Shown piece after piece: positions 8,370 to 19,190 of a stretch of 33,227 nucleotides of DNA. The translations under genes were made by a program, and so were the position numbers. Every line of letters begins with the position of its first letter. Position 1 is the stretch's first letter. The stretch is from Methanosphaera sp. (GTDB taxonomy: Archaea > Methanobacteriota > Methanobacteria > Methanobacteriales > Methanobacteriaceae): assembly GCA_017431845.1 (NCBI GenBank), contig JAFRKG010000116.1, positions 1 through 33,227 of the forward strand, in the 5' to 3' direction. The notes under the pieces are model-generated. The model made no database searches, was not told where the DNA came from, and saw nothing but the letters and a program-made list of their open reading frames with translations.

Positions 8370-9530
8370 TTAGTTTTCTTTTCTATCTTTTAATACTTTT
8401 ATTGCTTTAGGAAATTCTTCCCTAAATTTCATGATTTCTTCTGTTGGTATTGAGAAACTTACTCTTATATATTGATCTCCAAACAATTTACTTGTATAGT
8501 TTCCTTCACGAACAAATATGTTTTTTTCTCTTAACAGATAGTCTGATACTTCTTCTGGTGTTAGGCCTGTTCCTGAAATATCAATTGTCATCATGTTTGC
8601 ATCTACAGGATATATTGGTAGGAATACGCCCGGTGTTTCATCAACAGCTTCTTTAATTAAATCTTGATTTTTAAATGAAATTCCTTTAACTTCTTTGATC
8701 CATGAATTTTTACTTTGTAATCCTGCTATTCCTGCTTCTTGTGCTAATGAATTTGTTCCTAAGTCATTTATTACACTGGCCCTCATTTTTCTAATTAATT
8801 CGGGTGAACTGATTACTGAACCTATTCTTAGACCTGCCATTCCAAATATTTTTGAAAAGCTGTAAATTGTGATTGTGTGTTCAGGTGCATAATGTGCTAC
8901 TAAATGGTGTTCTCGGGCAAAATCTTTGTATGTTATGTCATGTAATACATATATATCATTTTCTTTAGCAATTTCTGCTATCTCTTTAATTTCCTCTTCT
9001 GTATAAGTAAATCCCATAGGGTTCATAGGATCTATTAATACAATCATTTTTGTTTGCATATCTATATTTTCGCGGATTAATTTTGGTGTTAGTTTATATC
9101 CATTTTCCTGGTTATAAATTGGAATTTCTTTTACATGATGTCCAAACCTATTACAGAAATTATTTATGATAAGATATCCTGGATCTGATGCTATTGTATT
9201 TGTTGTATGATGTAATGTTGTGCTTATTGCTAAATATAATGCTTCGGTTGCACTTGCAGTTATCTGTATATCATATTGTTCTGGGTTTAAGTCCAAATCT
9301 TTAAGAATTAATTTTTTAAGTTCTGGAAATCCTTCTGGTGGAGGATATTTACAGTAATTTCTTTTTCTTGCTGCTTCTATTAATGCGTTTTCGATATGTT
9401 TGTCTTTTTGTAAATGGTTGGTGTTTTGTCCCATCCATATTAAATCTTCTTTTTTATATAAGTAATCAAAGAATTCATTTATTGAATTAAATCCTGAAGG
9501 TACCTTTTTTTCTTTCTTTTTAAATACCAT
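8370..9530 (-). CDS. Class I/II PLP-dependent aminotransferase
   Basis: A 386-residue fold-type I aminotransferase. Visible family residues are N170 (DPMNPMG), D198 (VLHDITY), the PLP lysine K227 (SFSKIFGMAGLRIG) with R235, and the C-terminal substrate-binding arginine in YIRVSFS. The substrate cannot be fixed: an aspartate or other amino acid donor with a biosynthetic keto acid is likely. The N-terminus (MVFKKKEKKV) is unusually basic. AAGGAG precedes the ATG. It starts 21 bases after radB on the same strand, so the two probably share a transcript. Confidence 0.88.
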   Translation of the reverse strand: MVFKKKEKKVPSGFNSINEFFDYLYKKEDLIWMGQNTNHLQKDKHIENALIEAARKRNYCKYPPPEGFPELKKLILKDLDLNPEQYDIQITASATEALYLAISTTLHHTTNTIASDPGYLIINNFCNRFGHHVKEIPIYNQENGYKLTPKLIRENIDMQTKMIVLIDPMNPMGFTYTEEEIKEIAEIAKENDIYVLHDITYKDFAREHHLVAHYAPEHTITIYSFSKIFGMAGLRIGSVISSPELIRKMRASVINDLGTNSLAQEAGIAGLQSKNSWIKEVKGISFKNQDLIKEAVDETPGVFLPIYPVDANMMTIDISGTGLTPEEVSDYLLREKNIFVREGNYTSKLFGDQYIRVSFSIPTEEIMKFREEFPKAIKVLKDRKEN

Positions 9531-9551
9531 AATACTTACTCCTTATATTGT

Positions 9552-10250
9552 TTATGAAATGCCCCTATCTGTAATCTCAAATGTTATTGTTTGACCCGGA
9601 GATTTGTTTTTATGTCTTTGTAATGTAGCAGTTCTTGTTAGAGAACCCATGTTTCTTTCGATTTCTATAATTATTTTACTCCAATATTTTAGTACTGTTC
9701 CACCTATAGGTTCAACTATAAGATCATCAGAATCAAATGGTGAGTATATTTGATTAGTTATTACTATAGCTATGTCAAATTCTCTGCTAAGAGTTAATAA
9801 TTTAGCCATTATCCTCCCCAATCTTTTATTAATTTCTGATGGATCCCCATCTTCAACCCGGTACAATGCAACTATAGAATCTATTATTAAAATATCAATC
9901 TTTTTATCTTCTTTAAGTAAATCTTCAATATTTTGAATATCTAACTGTTGCTCATTAAAAGTTTTAGGTTCTAATAAGTAAATATTGGGCGCTATTAAAT
10001 CAAAGTCTGACGCCGCTATTTGACGAATTCTTTCTAATGATAATCCATCTTCAGTATCCATAAAAATAGCTTTAGAACCCTTCTTAGTAGATTCATATAA
10101 TATTTTTAAAGCAATGTTTGTCTTACCACAACCAGGAGGCCCATAAAACTGAGTTATAGCTCCTTTTTCTATACCCCCACCTAATAATTCATCTAATATA
10201 GAATTAGTTGAGATTAATGTTGATTGCTTTAAATCTGAAAGTGTTTTCAA
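9552..10250 (-). CDS. radB: RadB, RadA/Rad51 paralogue
   Basis: A 232-residue RecA-family ATPase that lacks the N-terminal helix-hairpin-helix domain of RadA, which is what defines RadB. Walker A is GPPGCGKT (37-44) and Walker B lies in IDILIIDSIVALY (about 113-125). RadB is thought to help load or regulate RadA during recombinational repair. The start codon is TTG with GGAGAT 6 bases upstream; no in-frame ATG precedes the conserved STNSILDELLGGGI. It is first in a leftward pair with the aminotransferase. The 120-base gap to aglB holds only AT-rich sequence. Confidence 0.93.
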   Translation of the reverse strand: MKTLSDLKQSTLISTNSILDELLGGGIEKGAITQFYGPPGCGKTNIALKILYESTKKGSKAIFMDTEDGLSLERIRQIAASDFDLIAPNIYLLEPKTFNEQQLDIQNIEDLLKEDKKIDILIIDSIVALYRVEDGDPSEINKRLGRIMAKLLTLSREFDIAIVITNQIYSPFDSDDLIVEPIGGTVLKYWSKIIIEIERNMGSLTRTATLQRHKNKSPGQTITFEITDRGIS

Positions 10251-10370
10251 TTAAGTATCTCCATTATGTTTTTAGACATTATTCTAGTAATTTATTTATT
10301 TTTTATAATATAAAATAGTTAAGATACTCATTTTAAAAATAATTAAAAAATAATAAAAAAAGTTTGGAGG

Positions 10371-12920
10371 TTAAGATGATGTGTTAGTTGCTACATTATT
10401 AGCATTAGTTGCTGTAGAATTTGGATATTCATAAACTCCCCATACACTAATTCCTGGTTCTGAGTGTGAGAAGTTAAATCTAGTTGAATTATATCCACTT
10501 TCTAAGTATAACTTAGTAAATACTGAATTTTCTAGGAATGAATCAAATAACACTGTGAAATAGGAACCATCAGACTGATGGAATACCATGATTGACATAT
10601 CACTATTGTTGTTAACAATTTTTTCTGTTAATTGATTATTTTCAACCATTATTAATTTGTGTGGTTTTAATAATTCATTACCTGTTCCTTCACTAAGTTC
10701 ATTTGCTAAACGTTTCTTATCTTCTGTTGTGAACATATCTATTGTTTTATTTAGTTTTGTTTGATCAAGATATGCGAAGTTCATTGTTGAACCGTTTGTT
10801 TCGTTACTTGTTCCTGAAACTCCAACAACACCGTTTTCTGTACCTAATGTAAAGTCTTTTCCATCAACTTTCTCCACTGTGCTTTGAGCAGCATAATATG
10901 AGTAGTGTGTTGATGTTTGGTTTTCAAAGTTCCAATTACCGAAGTATGCCCACCAAGCTGCTTTTGAAAGCATATCTGAACTTAATATTAGATATACTGG
11001 TTTTGGGTTAGCTGGGTGTGTTTGGTCAAGTACTGAGTTTGCTTGTTGCTGATTTAATCCATATGTACCTGTTAATGTAGTGCTAGCCTGATTTCTGTCC
11101 ATTGGTAATATTTCATCTAATATTTTTACTGTTTTACTTGTGTTACCAGTGTATACATCTAGTGTGTTAGATGCATCTTCACCACTATTTGCTAACATTC
11201 TCAGGATACCTGCTGATAAATCTTCATTAGATGTTGATAATGAACGACCTATCCAGTAGGCTCTCATGTTGTTCTGTGAACCTCCATCGAATACCACTTG
11301 TCTATGAGCTACTGCTGTAAACAAGTGCCCGAAGTCCCACCAGGATGCTAATACTGAATTTTCAGGTGTGTTTGATTTAATCCAGGTTAGTGTATTGTAC
11401 ATATCATCATTTGTACTTCCTGCTGATTGTGAGGATGTTAAATGATCAGCATATAATGGGCTGATAACTGCTAATAGTACAAGCACTAATGCTATTGCTT
11501 TAACATATGTTTTTTGTTCAATTTTTAGATCAATGTATTTTAAGAGCAATCCAACTGATAATCCTGACATTAATGCTATTGGTACTTCGAACTGTTCGAT
11601 AAACCTTGTACCTTGTGTTAACATTACTGCTATACCTAATGTCCATAATATTAGCATGACAAATAGGAAGAGATTATTGTATTTTTCTGTTTGTGTCCAT
11701 TCAAATTTACCTGGTATGAATCTGTGTTCATGACTGTGTGCAATTTCTTCTGCTTTCTTTGTTTTTGGTATGTAACGTCTTGTTCTGAGTTTTTTGTTAT
11801 CTTCGGTTGTTTCTTGTTTTTCATCAGGTTCTTCTGTTTTAGGTTTTTTCCTTAATGCCACGAACATTAGTACAAAACCAATTATTGCATAGATTATTGG
11901 GAATAATCCACCAGTATTGTTTATTACATCAATTACTTGAGGTATTTGCATCTCACCTACAGATACATATACGTTTGGATATGCTGAACCTGCTGTTGCA
12001 CTTTGTAAACTTGTAGACATTCCAACAACACCTAGAATTGTATCAAATATTGTTGAACCTACTGTTATAGCTAATGTTATTATAGCAACTATTGCGAATA
12101 CTATTAAAGTTATGAAAGCAGGGTTATTCATTATCCATTCTTTTTTATTGGATAAATCTTTTCCATCAAGTTTGTCCATGATATATGATGCTGGGAAATA
12201 TAATATTAATGAACCAAAGGTTAATAATATCATATATGCGTACCCACTCCATGTTAATGAGAACAGTGCTAATGATAATGCTGATAAAACAGCAAATACT
12301 GATTTGATTAATGGTTTTTTAGCATATATACTTTCTGTTAAGAATAGTGTTATCATTAATGGCAGCAGTACGTTGAACATATCTGTATCGAAGAAACCAC
12401 CATATGTGTGTGAGAAGTATGCTGGTGCTGCACCAGCTATTACTCCGGCTATGATTGCTCCCCAGATACTGCCAGTTGCTCGTCTTACCATGTAAAATGC
12501 TGGTAATACTGCTAATGAACCTACCAGTGGTCCTAACCAGAATGCTACTTGAGTTAATGATATTTTTGTGAAGATGTTTACAAAATTATAAACCCATGCA
12601 GCTAACATGATTATTACTGGTTGATAATTTGCTTGCCTACCATGTGGTGACGTTGAGAGCGAATCCCAATCCGTTCCATTTACTTGGGTGTCACCCAAAT
12701 GTCCTGTTTTTAAATAATTCTCGGTTAAACGATAATTATAATATGAATCTAACTCTGTGAAATATGGCATTCCATTTTCATCTTTATATAATTCTTTAAG
12801 TTCTGGATCTTTTATAGCGCCCAGTTCTATTGTTTCTGCACGTATAACAAAAACAGTACACACTAATAATAATGCTATGATTATTGGTGCTAGTTTAGTG
12901 ATTAAATTTTTATTGTCCAT
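10371..12920 (-). CDS. aglB: AglB, oligosaccharyltransferase (STT3 family)
   Basis: An 849-residue membrane enzyme that transfers lipid-linked glycan to Asn in N-x-S/T sequons on the outer face of the membrane. The N-terminal two-thirds has many membrane helices with the catalytic acidic motif ELDSYYNYR early on and DTD shortly after. A charged cytosolic loop rich in K, E and R lies around residues 357-400 and is followed by more helices. The C-terminal soluble domain starts with the hallmark WWDFGH (about 527-532). The ATG at 12920 with AAAGGAGAT is preferred over an in-frame TTG 24 bases upstream. No other glycosylation genes are nearby. Confidence 0.95.
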   Translation of the reverse strand: MDNKNLITKLAPIIIALLLVCTVFVIRAETIELGAIKDPELKELYKDENGMPYFTELDSYYNYRLTENYLKTGHLGDTQVNGTDWDSLSTSPHGRQANYQPVIIMLAAWVYNFVNIFTKISLTQVAFWLGPLVGSLAVLPAFYMVRRATGSIWGAIIAGVIAGAAPAYFSHTYGGFFDTDMFNVLLPLMITLFLTESIYAKKPLIKSVFAVLSALSLALFSLTWSGYAYMILLTFGSLILYFPASYIMDKLDGKDLSNKKEWIMNNPAFITLIVFAIVAIITLAITVGSTIFDTILGVVGMSTSLQSATAGSAYPNVYVSVGEMQIPQVIDVINNTGGLFPIIYAIIGFVLMFVALRKKPKTEEPDEKQETTEDNKKLRTRRYIPKTKKAEEIAHSHEHRFIPGKFEWTQTEKYNNLFLFVMLILWTLGIAVMLTQGTRFIEQFEVPIALMSGLSVGLLLKYIDLKIEQKTYVKAIALVLVLLAVISPLYADHLTSSQSAGSTNDDMYNTLTWIKSNTPENSVLASWWDFGHLFTAVAHRQVVFDGGSQNNMRAYWIGRSLSTSNEDLSAGILRMLANSGEDASNTLDVYTGNTSKTVKILDEILPMDRNQASTTLTGTYGLNQQQANSVLDQTHPANPKPVYLILSSDMLSKAAWWAYFGNWNFENQTSTHYSYYAAQSTVEKVDGKDFTLGTENGVVGVSGTSNETNGSTMNFAYLDQTKLNKTIDMFTTEDKKRLANELSEGTGNELLKPHKLIMVENNQLTEKIVNNNSDMSIMVFHQSDGSYFTVLFDSFLENSVFTKLYLESGYNSTRFNFSHSEPGISVWGVYEYPNSTATNANNVATNTSS

Positions 12921-13268
12921 GTGTGAATCTCCTTTGACCTCCAATTATTAGATATGAATAGGATAATATCCTCTAATAGTATATATGATTGTATTTATCA
13001 AATTATAAACTTTCAATCGAGAATATATAATGAAATATAAATAAAATATTATTTGATTATAAAATTTTTTTTATTAAATATCCTTATTTAGATTTAAGTT
13101 TAAAGATATATTTAAAATTATTATTAAAAAAATTCTATTAAAAATGATAAAAAAAATGATGAATTTCATTATATAATTAAGATTAAACTTGTAGATAAAA
13201 TCTACTTAACAGAGAAAATACTAAAATAATAATACAAAATAAATCATAAAATTTAAGGTAGTATAAAA
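12921..13268. other. Divergent intergenic region, aglB/helicase
   Basis: About 350 bases, extremely AT-rich, with no gene visible. On the aglB side there is GTTTATAAT near 13000, a TATA candidate, and a 13-base inverted repeat AGGATA-A-TATCCT at 12960-12972 in the presumed leader. On the helicase side only the ribosome site AAGGTAG before the start codon is clear. The middle consists of A and T runs. Confidence 0.5.
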
Positions 13269-15581
13269 ATGGCAGAAGAGATATTAAATTATTTTCAGAA
13301 CAAGAAATGGTTCAGAGATCGTATTGAACATATAGAAGAGATACCTGCAAGAAGAGCTAGATATACCCAAGAAAAAGTAGAACTACCCCAACCTTTAGAG
13401 GACTACCTTAAAAAACATGAAATAAGATTATATACACATCAATATAAAACATTAAAGGAAGTTAGAGCAGGAAATAATGTTATTATCACAACACCAACTG
13501 CTAGCGGAAAAACATTATCTTTTACTTTACCTGTTATCGAAGATTTAACTATTAATAAGGATGATACTGCATTATATATTTATCCTACCAAAGCTTTAGC
13601 TAACGATCAATTAAAAAGTTTACTTAGCATTGACAAGGAATGTGATTTAGGAATTTATCCTGAGAAATATGATGGTGATACGCCCAAGTCTAAAAGACCA
13701 GAGATTAAACGTAGATCCAGACTAGTTATTACAAACCCTTATGAATTACATTACATTCTACCTTGGCATAACCAGTGGGAACGTTTCTTTGAAAACATAA
13801 AATATATTATTATAGATGAAGCACACCAATACAGGGGCGTGTTTGGTTCTAACATGGCCTTTTTAATAAGACGGTTAAAAAGGATATGTAAGTATTATGG
13901 TAGTGAACCCCAGTTTATTATTTCTACTGCTACATTAGCAAATCCTAAAGAATTTGGTGAAAAACTAACGGGATTAAAATCAAAAATTATAGATGATAAT
14001 GGTTCTCCTTCTGGAAAGAAACATTTCATATTCTTCAATCCGTATGCTATAGAATCAAAAAGTCCATCAATACATAATGATACATTGAAGTTATTCAATA
14101 CGTTTGTAGAAAATGATTTTCAAACAATATGCTTCGAGATTTCAAGAAAAATGGCTGAAGTAATAGCTTTAAGATCCAAAAAGGAACTATCTGTAAAACA
14201 TCCTGAATTATCCAATAAAATTACAGCATACAGAGCAGGATATACTGTGGATGAAAGAAAAAAGATAGAAGATGATCTTAAAGAGGGAAGTCTTAAAGGA
14301 ATAGTGACTACAAATGCATTAGAATTAGGTATTAATATTGGTTCATTAGATAGTGTGATAATATCAGGATACCCTGGAACTCTTATTTCAACATGGCAAC
14401 AAGCAGGTAGGGCAGGGAGAAAAAACCAGCAGTCCATAATTACAATGCTTGCATTTCAAAATCCTTTAGACCAATACTTTATGAAACATCCAGAAATTTT
14501 CTTCAAAAAATCACATGAACATGCAATAATTGACTTGAATAATCAGCAGATACTCCGAGGTCATCTTAAGTGTGCTGCATATGAATTACCATTAAAATTA
14601 GAAGAGATTGAAAGTTTTGGATTTGATGATGAAGGAATTGTTATAGATGAAATTGATGAATTAGAAAATGATGAAATTGTCAAATATCGGGATGGTAAAT
14701 GGCATTACAATGACATTAATTTACTTAAACAGGATAAGAGTCCGAATTTTGAGGTAAACCTTAGTGATGTGATGAGTGAACCATACAAGGTATTCAATGG
14801 ACATAACTTCCTCGAGGAGATGAGTGAAAAACAAGCATTCAGAGAAGCTCATGAAAATGCTGTTTTAATACATAATGGTGAAACATACATTGTTAGAGAA
14901 ATGGATATTCAGGAAAAACGAGTTTATGTTAAAAAACAGGACTTAAACTATTATACTCAGGCACTTAAAGAGGTGGATGTGAAAGATTTAAAGAAAGAAA
15001 AAGAAGAAAAAATTGGTGATCTCACATTATGTTATGGTAAACTAACTGTTACCGAAAAGTATGATCGTTATAATTTAATCAAGTTCAGTAAGATTAGTGC
15101 ATCTAAAAAATTAAATCTTCCACCATTGAATTTTAAAACAAAAGGTTTATGGTTCACTATACCATTTTATATCAAAGAGTTATTAGAAGAAAAATTAGTT
15201 AGTGATGCTAAATTTAAAGATGTTTTCCGGGGCTGCTTACAAGGTGTGGAGAATGTTTTAATATCTGTAGCTCCATTCCATGTGATGTGTGACAGTTATG
15301 ATTTAGGTGGAGTGTCTAAAAATTTGCATGAGGATACTATGAATGCAACTATTTTCATTTATGATGGATTTGAAGGTGGTGTTGGATTAACTAATAAGGC
15401 ATTTAAATTATTTGATGAAATTATTAAGATGAGTTATGAATTAGTTAGGGATTGTGATTGTGAAGATGGTTGTCCTGCTTGTATTTATAGTTCTCAAAAC
15501 CAGAGTGAAGATAAGCATTTGAGTAAACAGGGCACATTACTCATTTTAAAGGAATTGAATAAAATAATGTCTAAAAAATAG
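13269..15581 (+). CDS. DEAH-box helicase of the Hrq1/MrfA (DUF1998) family
   Basis: A 770-residue superfamily 2 helicase. Motif I is TASGKT (77-82), motif II is DEAH (183-186), motif III is STATLANP, and motif VI is QQAGRAGR. The C-terminal DUF1998 region ends in a four-cysteine cluster (CDCEDGCPAC), which in Hrq1 and MrfA binds zinc. These proteins are 3'-5' DNA helicases; Bacillus MrfA repairs mitomycin adducts and fungal Hrq1 acts on interstrand crosslinks. A DNA-repair role is therefore likely. AAGGTAG precedes the ATG. It converges with topA, with only 26 bases between the two stop codons. Confidence 0.9.
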   Translation: MAEEILNYFQNKKWFRDRIEHIEEIPARRARYTQEKVELPQPLEDYLKKHEIRLYTHQYKTLKEVRAGNNVIITTPTASGKTLSFTLPVIEDLTINKDDTALYIYPTKALANDQLKSLLSIDKECDLGIYPEKYDGDTPKSKRPEIKRRSRLVITNPYELHYILPWHNQWERFFENIKYIIIDEAHQYRGVFGSNMAFLIRRLKRICKYYGSEPQFIISTATLANPKEFGEKLTGLKSKIIDDNGSPSGKKHFIFFNPYAIESKSPSIHNDTLKLFNTFVENDFQTICFEISRKMAEVIALRSKKELSVKHPELSNKITAYRAGYTVDERKKIEDDLKEGSLKGIVTTNALELGINIGSLDSVIISGYPGTLISTWQQAGRAGRKNQQSIITMLAFQNPLDQYFMKHPEIFFKKSHEHAIIDLNNQQILRGHLKCAAYELPLKLEEIESFGFDDEGIVIDEIDELENDEIVKYRDGKWHYNDINLLKQDKSPNFEVNLSDVMSEPYKVFNGHNFLEEMSEKQAFREAHENAVLIHNGETYIVREMDIQEKRVYVKKQDLNYYTQALKEVDVKDLKKEKEEKIGDLTLCYGKLTVTEKYDRYNLIKFSKISASKKLNLPPLNFKTKGLWFTIPFYIKELLEEKLVSDAKFKDVFRGCLQGVENVLISVAPFHVMCDSYDLGGVSKNLHEDTMNATIFIYDGFEGGVGLTNKAFKLFDEIIKMSYELVRDCDCEDGCPACIYSSQNQSEDKHLSKQGTLLILKELNKIMSKK

Positions 15582-15607
15582 TATAATTAAAGAAGAATAA
15601 ACAGTAA

Positions 15608-17770
15608 TTATTTGCTTTCTTCTTTTTGTGATTTTTCGTAATCTGCTATTGATGAAGTAAATCTGCATTTAGGAAAACCTGTGCATCCTATGAATTCACC
15701 AAATCTTCCCATACGTTTTATTAGGTCTTCTCCACAATCCGGACATTTTCCAACTATTTCGTTACTGGATTTTTGTCCACCATTAGCACATTCGAAGTCA
15801 AGACATGCTCTCTGTCTTGGTTTTCCATATGATATTAATGGTAATCCACATTTTTCGCAAGTGGTTTTTAATACATTTGCTCCAGATGGTAATGAGTATG
15901 TTTTTTTGCAATCAGGATATTTAGTACATCCCACAAATTTTCCACCTTTTGGAGAGGATATGATTATAAGGTTTCCTCCACAGTCACATTTACCTACTAT
16001 TCTACTTTGTTCATATGCTTCAAATAATTCTTTTCCAATATTTTCCTGATTGTCATCTATTGAATTAAGAATACCATCCAGTTCATTTTTTGCGTCATCA
16101 ATAACTGTTGTTTCTGTTATTTCTTTATCTTTAATTTTGGAGAGGTCATCTTCAAATTCTCTTGTCATTTGTTCGCTGGTGATTCTTTCAGAGTATTTTG
16201 TTAGGGTGTCTATCATGTGTTCTCCAAGTTCATTGACTGTTATTTTGTTTCCTTCAACATATTTTCTTGTGTATAATATGGATACTATGTTTGCTCGTGT
16301 TGATTTTGTTCCTAATCCTCTTTTTTCTAGTTCTCTTATTATTGATGCTTGATTATATCTTGCAGGAGGTTTGGTTTCTTTTTCTTCACTTTTTACTTTT
16401 GCTTTTGTTGTGTCTCCTTCTTTTACATCAGGGAATTCTTCATTTTTTACTTTTTTATATTGGTATGGGTCTAATGCCAGCCATCCTTCTTTTGAAATTC
16501 TTTGTCTTGAGAATGCGAATGGTTCTTCTCCTATTTCCAGGTCTACTTTTATTGATTCTAGTTCGGCTGGTTCTCCGAATAAACTGATGAATCTGTAGGT
16601 GATTAGGTCGTATATTTTCTGGTAATCTTCTGATATGTCTTTTGGTAATGTTCCTGTTGGGTGTATTGCAGGGTGTGCTTCGTCTGTTTTGTTTCCTTCA
16701 TTTGGTTTTAGTGGTGCTTTTAGTTTGTTGATTAATGTTTTATATTTTGGATTTTTAGATAGATCTTTTAGGATGTCGGATAAACCGAGTGATTCTGGTA
16801 ATTTTTGTGATGATGTTCTAGGGTATGATGTGTATCCTTCTACGTATAAGTTTTGAGCTATTTGTTGTGTTTTTCGTGGAGTGAATCCGAATTGTGCGTA
16901 TGCTTCTGATTGTAGTGTTCCTAGTTCAAATGGATATGGTAAGTCTTTTTTTGTTTTTCTGTTTGTGATTTTGGTTATTAAAGCATCTTTTCCTTTGCAG
17001 TTTTCAAGTATTTTATCGACTTCTTTTTTGTCAAAGATTTTTCCTTTTTTATGGTCGGCTATGATTCCTTTTTCTATTTTTGCTTTTATTAGCCAGTATG
17101 GTTCTGGTACGAATTTTTTAATTTCTTTTTCTCGTTCTGCTAATATTGCTAGTGTTGGTGTTTGTACTCTTCCTGCTGATAATTGCACGTACCTGTTTGT
17201 TACGTTTAATACTGAATCTGTCATGGATTTTGAGATATTTACTCCGAATAAGTAGTCGAGGATGTGTCTTGCTTCTCCACTATCTACCCAACTTTGGTCT
17301 TCAGTTAAGGGGTATGCTTCAGAGTATGATTTTATTAAGTCTTTTTTTGTTAATGCTGAGAATTTCATTCTGAAGCATTTTTCTATTGAGTTTGATCCAC
17401 ATATGTATTTTAATGCATTGTATCCTATTAGTGTTCCTTCTGTATCGTAATCGCATGCGTGTATGAATCTATCTGCATCTTTTGAGAACTTTTTTATTGT
17501 GTCTATATAATTTTTTACATATTTTTTTGATTTGTCTGTTTCGTATAGTGGTACCCATTCTACATCGTATAATCTTTTGTTTTTCTTGTTTTTTGCTTGT
17601 AATGAAAATAGATGACCTACGGCTGAGAGTACTGTTGTTTTTTCTCCGTTTTCTTTCTCTATTTCATAGTATGGTACTCTTTTATATGAGTTTTTGACTG
17701 GTGAATCAGATAGTGCTTGTGCTACTTTTTCTGCTACTTTAGGCTTTTCACATATTATTAATTCACTCAT
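15608..17770 (-). CDS. topA: DNA topoisomerase I (type IA)
   Basis: A 720-residue enzyme that relaxes negatively supercoiled DNA. The Toprim domain has E8 (CEKP) and D107-x-D109-x-E111 (CDYDTEG). The catalytic tyrosine is Y316 in [11 protein letters not shown]. Three zinc-finger segments follow at the C-terminus, beginning CDCGGN, CEKCG and CPDCGED, the last with CTGFPKC. The middle finger is short, with its second cysteine pair spaced C-x4-C. Strong GGGGGAG precedes the ATG. The gene sits in the G/T-rich stretch of the + strand, so its own strand is A/C-rich. Confidence 0.95.
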   Translation of the reverse strand: MSELIICEKPKVAEKVAQALSDSPVKNSYKRVPYYEIEKENGEKTTVLSAVGHLFSLQAKNKKNKRLYDVEWVPLYETDKSKKYVKNYIDTIKKFSKDADRFIHACDYDTEGTLIGYNALKYICGSNSIEKCFRMKFSALTKKDLIKSYSEAYPLTEDQSWVDSGEARHILDYLFGVNISKSMTDSVLNVTNRYVQLSAGRVQTPTLAILAEREKEIKKFVPEPYWLIKAKIEKGIIADHKKGKIFDKKEVDKILENCKGKDALITKITNRKTKKDLPYPFELGTLQSEAYAQFGFTPRKTQQIAQNLYVEGYTSYPRTSSQKLPESLGLSDILKDLSKNPKYKTLINKLKAPLKPNEGNKTDEAHPAIHPTGTLPKDISEDYQKIYDLITYRFISLFGEPAELESIKVDLEIGEEPFAFSRQRISKEGWLALDPYQYKKVKNEEFPDVKEGDTTKAKVKSEEKETKPPARYNQASIIRELEKRGLGTKSTRANIVSILYTRKYVEGNKITVNELGEHMIDTLTKYSERITSEQMTREFEDDLSKIKDKEITETTVIDDAKNELDGILNSIDDNQENIGKELFEAYEQSRIVGKCDCGGNLIIISSPKGGKFVGCTKYPDCKKTYSLPSGANVLKTTCEKCGLPLISYGKPRQRACLDFECANGGQKSSNEIVGKCPDCGEDLIKRMGRFGEFIGCTGFPKCRFTSSIADYEKSQKEESK

Positions 17771-17946
17771 AATTCACTCTCCCCCTGATTTTTTTTGATA
17801 AAATAAGTTAGTAATGTGATCATATTTTTATGATTATTTCTTCATTATTTAATTAAAATGAATTTTCTATTAAAAAGATATTTTCATATTAAGTATTTAA
17901 TATTAATCTAAATTAGATTTAATGAAAAAAATTATAGATTTGAAAA

Positions 17947-17954
17947 TATATAAA
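17947..17954 (+). promoter_or_regulatory. TATA box of the phosphodiesterase-rlmE transcript
   Basis: TATATAAA centred about 57 bases before the start codon, predicting transcription start near 17977 and a leader of about 30 nt that includes the GGGAG ribosome site. Confidence 0.5.
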
Positions 17955-18007
17955 ATTTATTAGGTTTGAAAAATTTTTGAATATAATATTTTATGGGAGA
18001 ATTGATG

Positions 18008-18529
18008 ATGTTAATTGGTATTATTTCTGATACTCATATACCTGTTAGAACTCAGTCATTACCTGAGAAGGTTTTTGAAGTTTTTAAGAATGTTGACATG
18101 ATTTTTCATTGTGGTGACATTGAAGTTATGAGTGTTATTGAAGAGTTAGAAAAGATTGCCCCTGTTAGGGCTGTTCATGGTAACTGTGACCCGTATATAG
18201 GTTTTAATACTCATGAGGTAATTGAGGTTGATGATGTTAAGATTGGTTTAACACATGGTGTTGTTTATCCTAAAGGGGATTGTCAGCAATTATATTATCT
18301 TGCTAAAGAGTTAGGTGTTGATATTCTTGTTAGTGGTCATACTCATAGGCCTTTGATAAAACAGGAGGCTGATGTGCTGTTATTAAATCCAGGCAGTGCT
18401 ACTCAGCCAAGGCTTAGTGAGCCTAGTGTAATGTTACTTGAGGTAAATGGTAGTGAAGTTAATGCAGAGGTTGTTAAAATTGGAAGACCAACATGTAAAG
18501 CGTTGGATTTTTCACAATTTAGTCATTAA
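18008..18529 (+). CDS. YfcE/MJ0936-type metallophosphodiesterase
   Basis: A 173-residue calcineurin-fold phosphoesterase. The metal-binding motifs are D-x-H (ISDTH), GD (HCGDIE), GNCD (VHGNCDP), and the paired histidines LTHG and GHTHRP, in the right order and spacing. Members hydrolyse phosphodiesters in vitro; the cellular substrate is unknown. An in-frame ATG at 17993 overlaps the ribosome site GGGAG (17996-18000), so the start is one of the twin ATGs at 18005/18008. It is followed 15 bases later by rlmE in the same direction, so the two are co-transcribed. Confidence 0.88.
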   Translation: MLIGIISDTHIPVRTQSLPEKVFEVFKNVDMIFHCGDIEVMSVIEELEKIAPVRAVHGNCDPYIGFNTHEVIEVDDVKIGLTHGVVYPKGDCQQLYYLAKELGVDILVSGHTHRPLIKQEADVLLLNPGSATQPRLSEPSVMLLEVNGSEVNAEVVKIGRPTCKALDFSQFSH

Positions 18530-18544
18530 TGTGGGGGGAGTATT

Positions 18545-19165
18545 ATGAGCAGATGGAAAGCAAAACATGATAAGGAGCATTATTATAAACTTGCAAAGAA
18601 ACAGAATTATCGTTCAAGAGCATCTTATAAATTAAAACAGTTGGATAAGAAGTATGGATTGTTAAAACCTGATTATAATGTTGTTGATTTAGGAGCTGCT
18701 CCTGGAGGTTGGAGTCAGGTTGTTGCTGAAGTTATTGGTGAAGAAGGTACGGGTCAGATTATTAGTGTTGACTTGGAATATATTAAGCCTATTGATCATG
18801 AAGCTTATACTGGTGTTAAAGGTGATTTTACGACTGAGGAAATTCAGAATACTATCGTTGAATTGATTGATGGTAAGGCTGATGTTATATTGTCTGATGC
18901 TTCTCCTAAATTAACTGGTATAAAGGATATTGATAATTTTAAGTCTTATGATTTAGCTTTAGCTGTTCTTAATATTTCGGGTAATATTCTTAAACGTGAT
19001 GGTAATCTTATTATGAAAGCTTTTCAGGGGGAAGCTTATCAGGATTTGATGAAAGAGTTGAAAAAGAAGTTCAGAACTGTTAAAACTACTAAGCCAAATT
19101 CTTCTAGAAAGAGAAGTTCTGAGATGTATGTTATTGCAAGGGGTTTTAAGGCTTCTAAAAGATGA
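18545..19165 (+). CDS. rlmE: 23S rRNA 2'-O-methyltransferase (FtsJ/RlmE family)
   Basis: A 206-residue Rossmann-fold methylase that modifies a 23S rRNA uridine in the A loop in its bacterial counterpart. The SAM motif is DLGAAPGGWS (48-57). The K-D-K-E catalytic tetrad is visible: K29 (RASYKL), D in LSDASPK, K in IMKAFQGE, and E in SSEMYVIARGF. GGGGGGAG sits just before the ATG, one of the strongest ribosome sites in the window. Archaeal members can act on rRNA or tRNA; the exact target here is inferred from overall similarity to RlmE. Confidence 0.9.
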   Translation: MSRWKAKHDKEHYYKLAKKQNYRSRASYKLKQLDKKYGLLKPDYNVVDLGAAPGGWSQVVAEVIGEEGTGQIISVDLEYIKPIDHEAYTGVKGDFTTEEIQNTIVELIDGKADVILSDASPKLTGIKDIDNFKSYDLALAVLNISGNILKRDGNLIMKAFQGEAYQDLMKELKKKFRTVKTTKPNSSRKRSSEMYVIARGFKASKR

Positions 19166-19190
19166 AAAAGAAATAGTTGAAAAATAGTGT

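Noticed and set aside
16050-17697. Multiple rightward frames opposite topA.
   Set aside because: topA is complete with all motifs. The rightward frames are hydrophobic reverse readings without ribosome sites.
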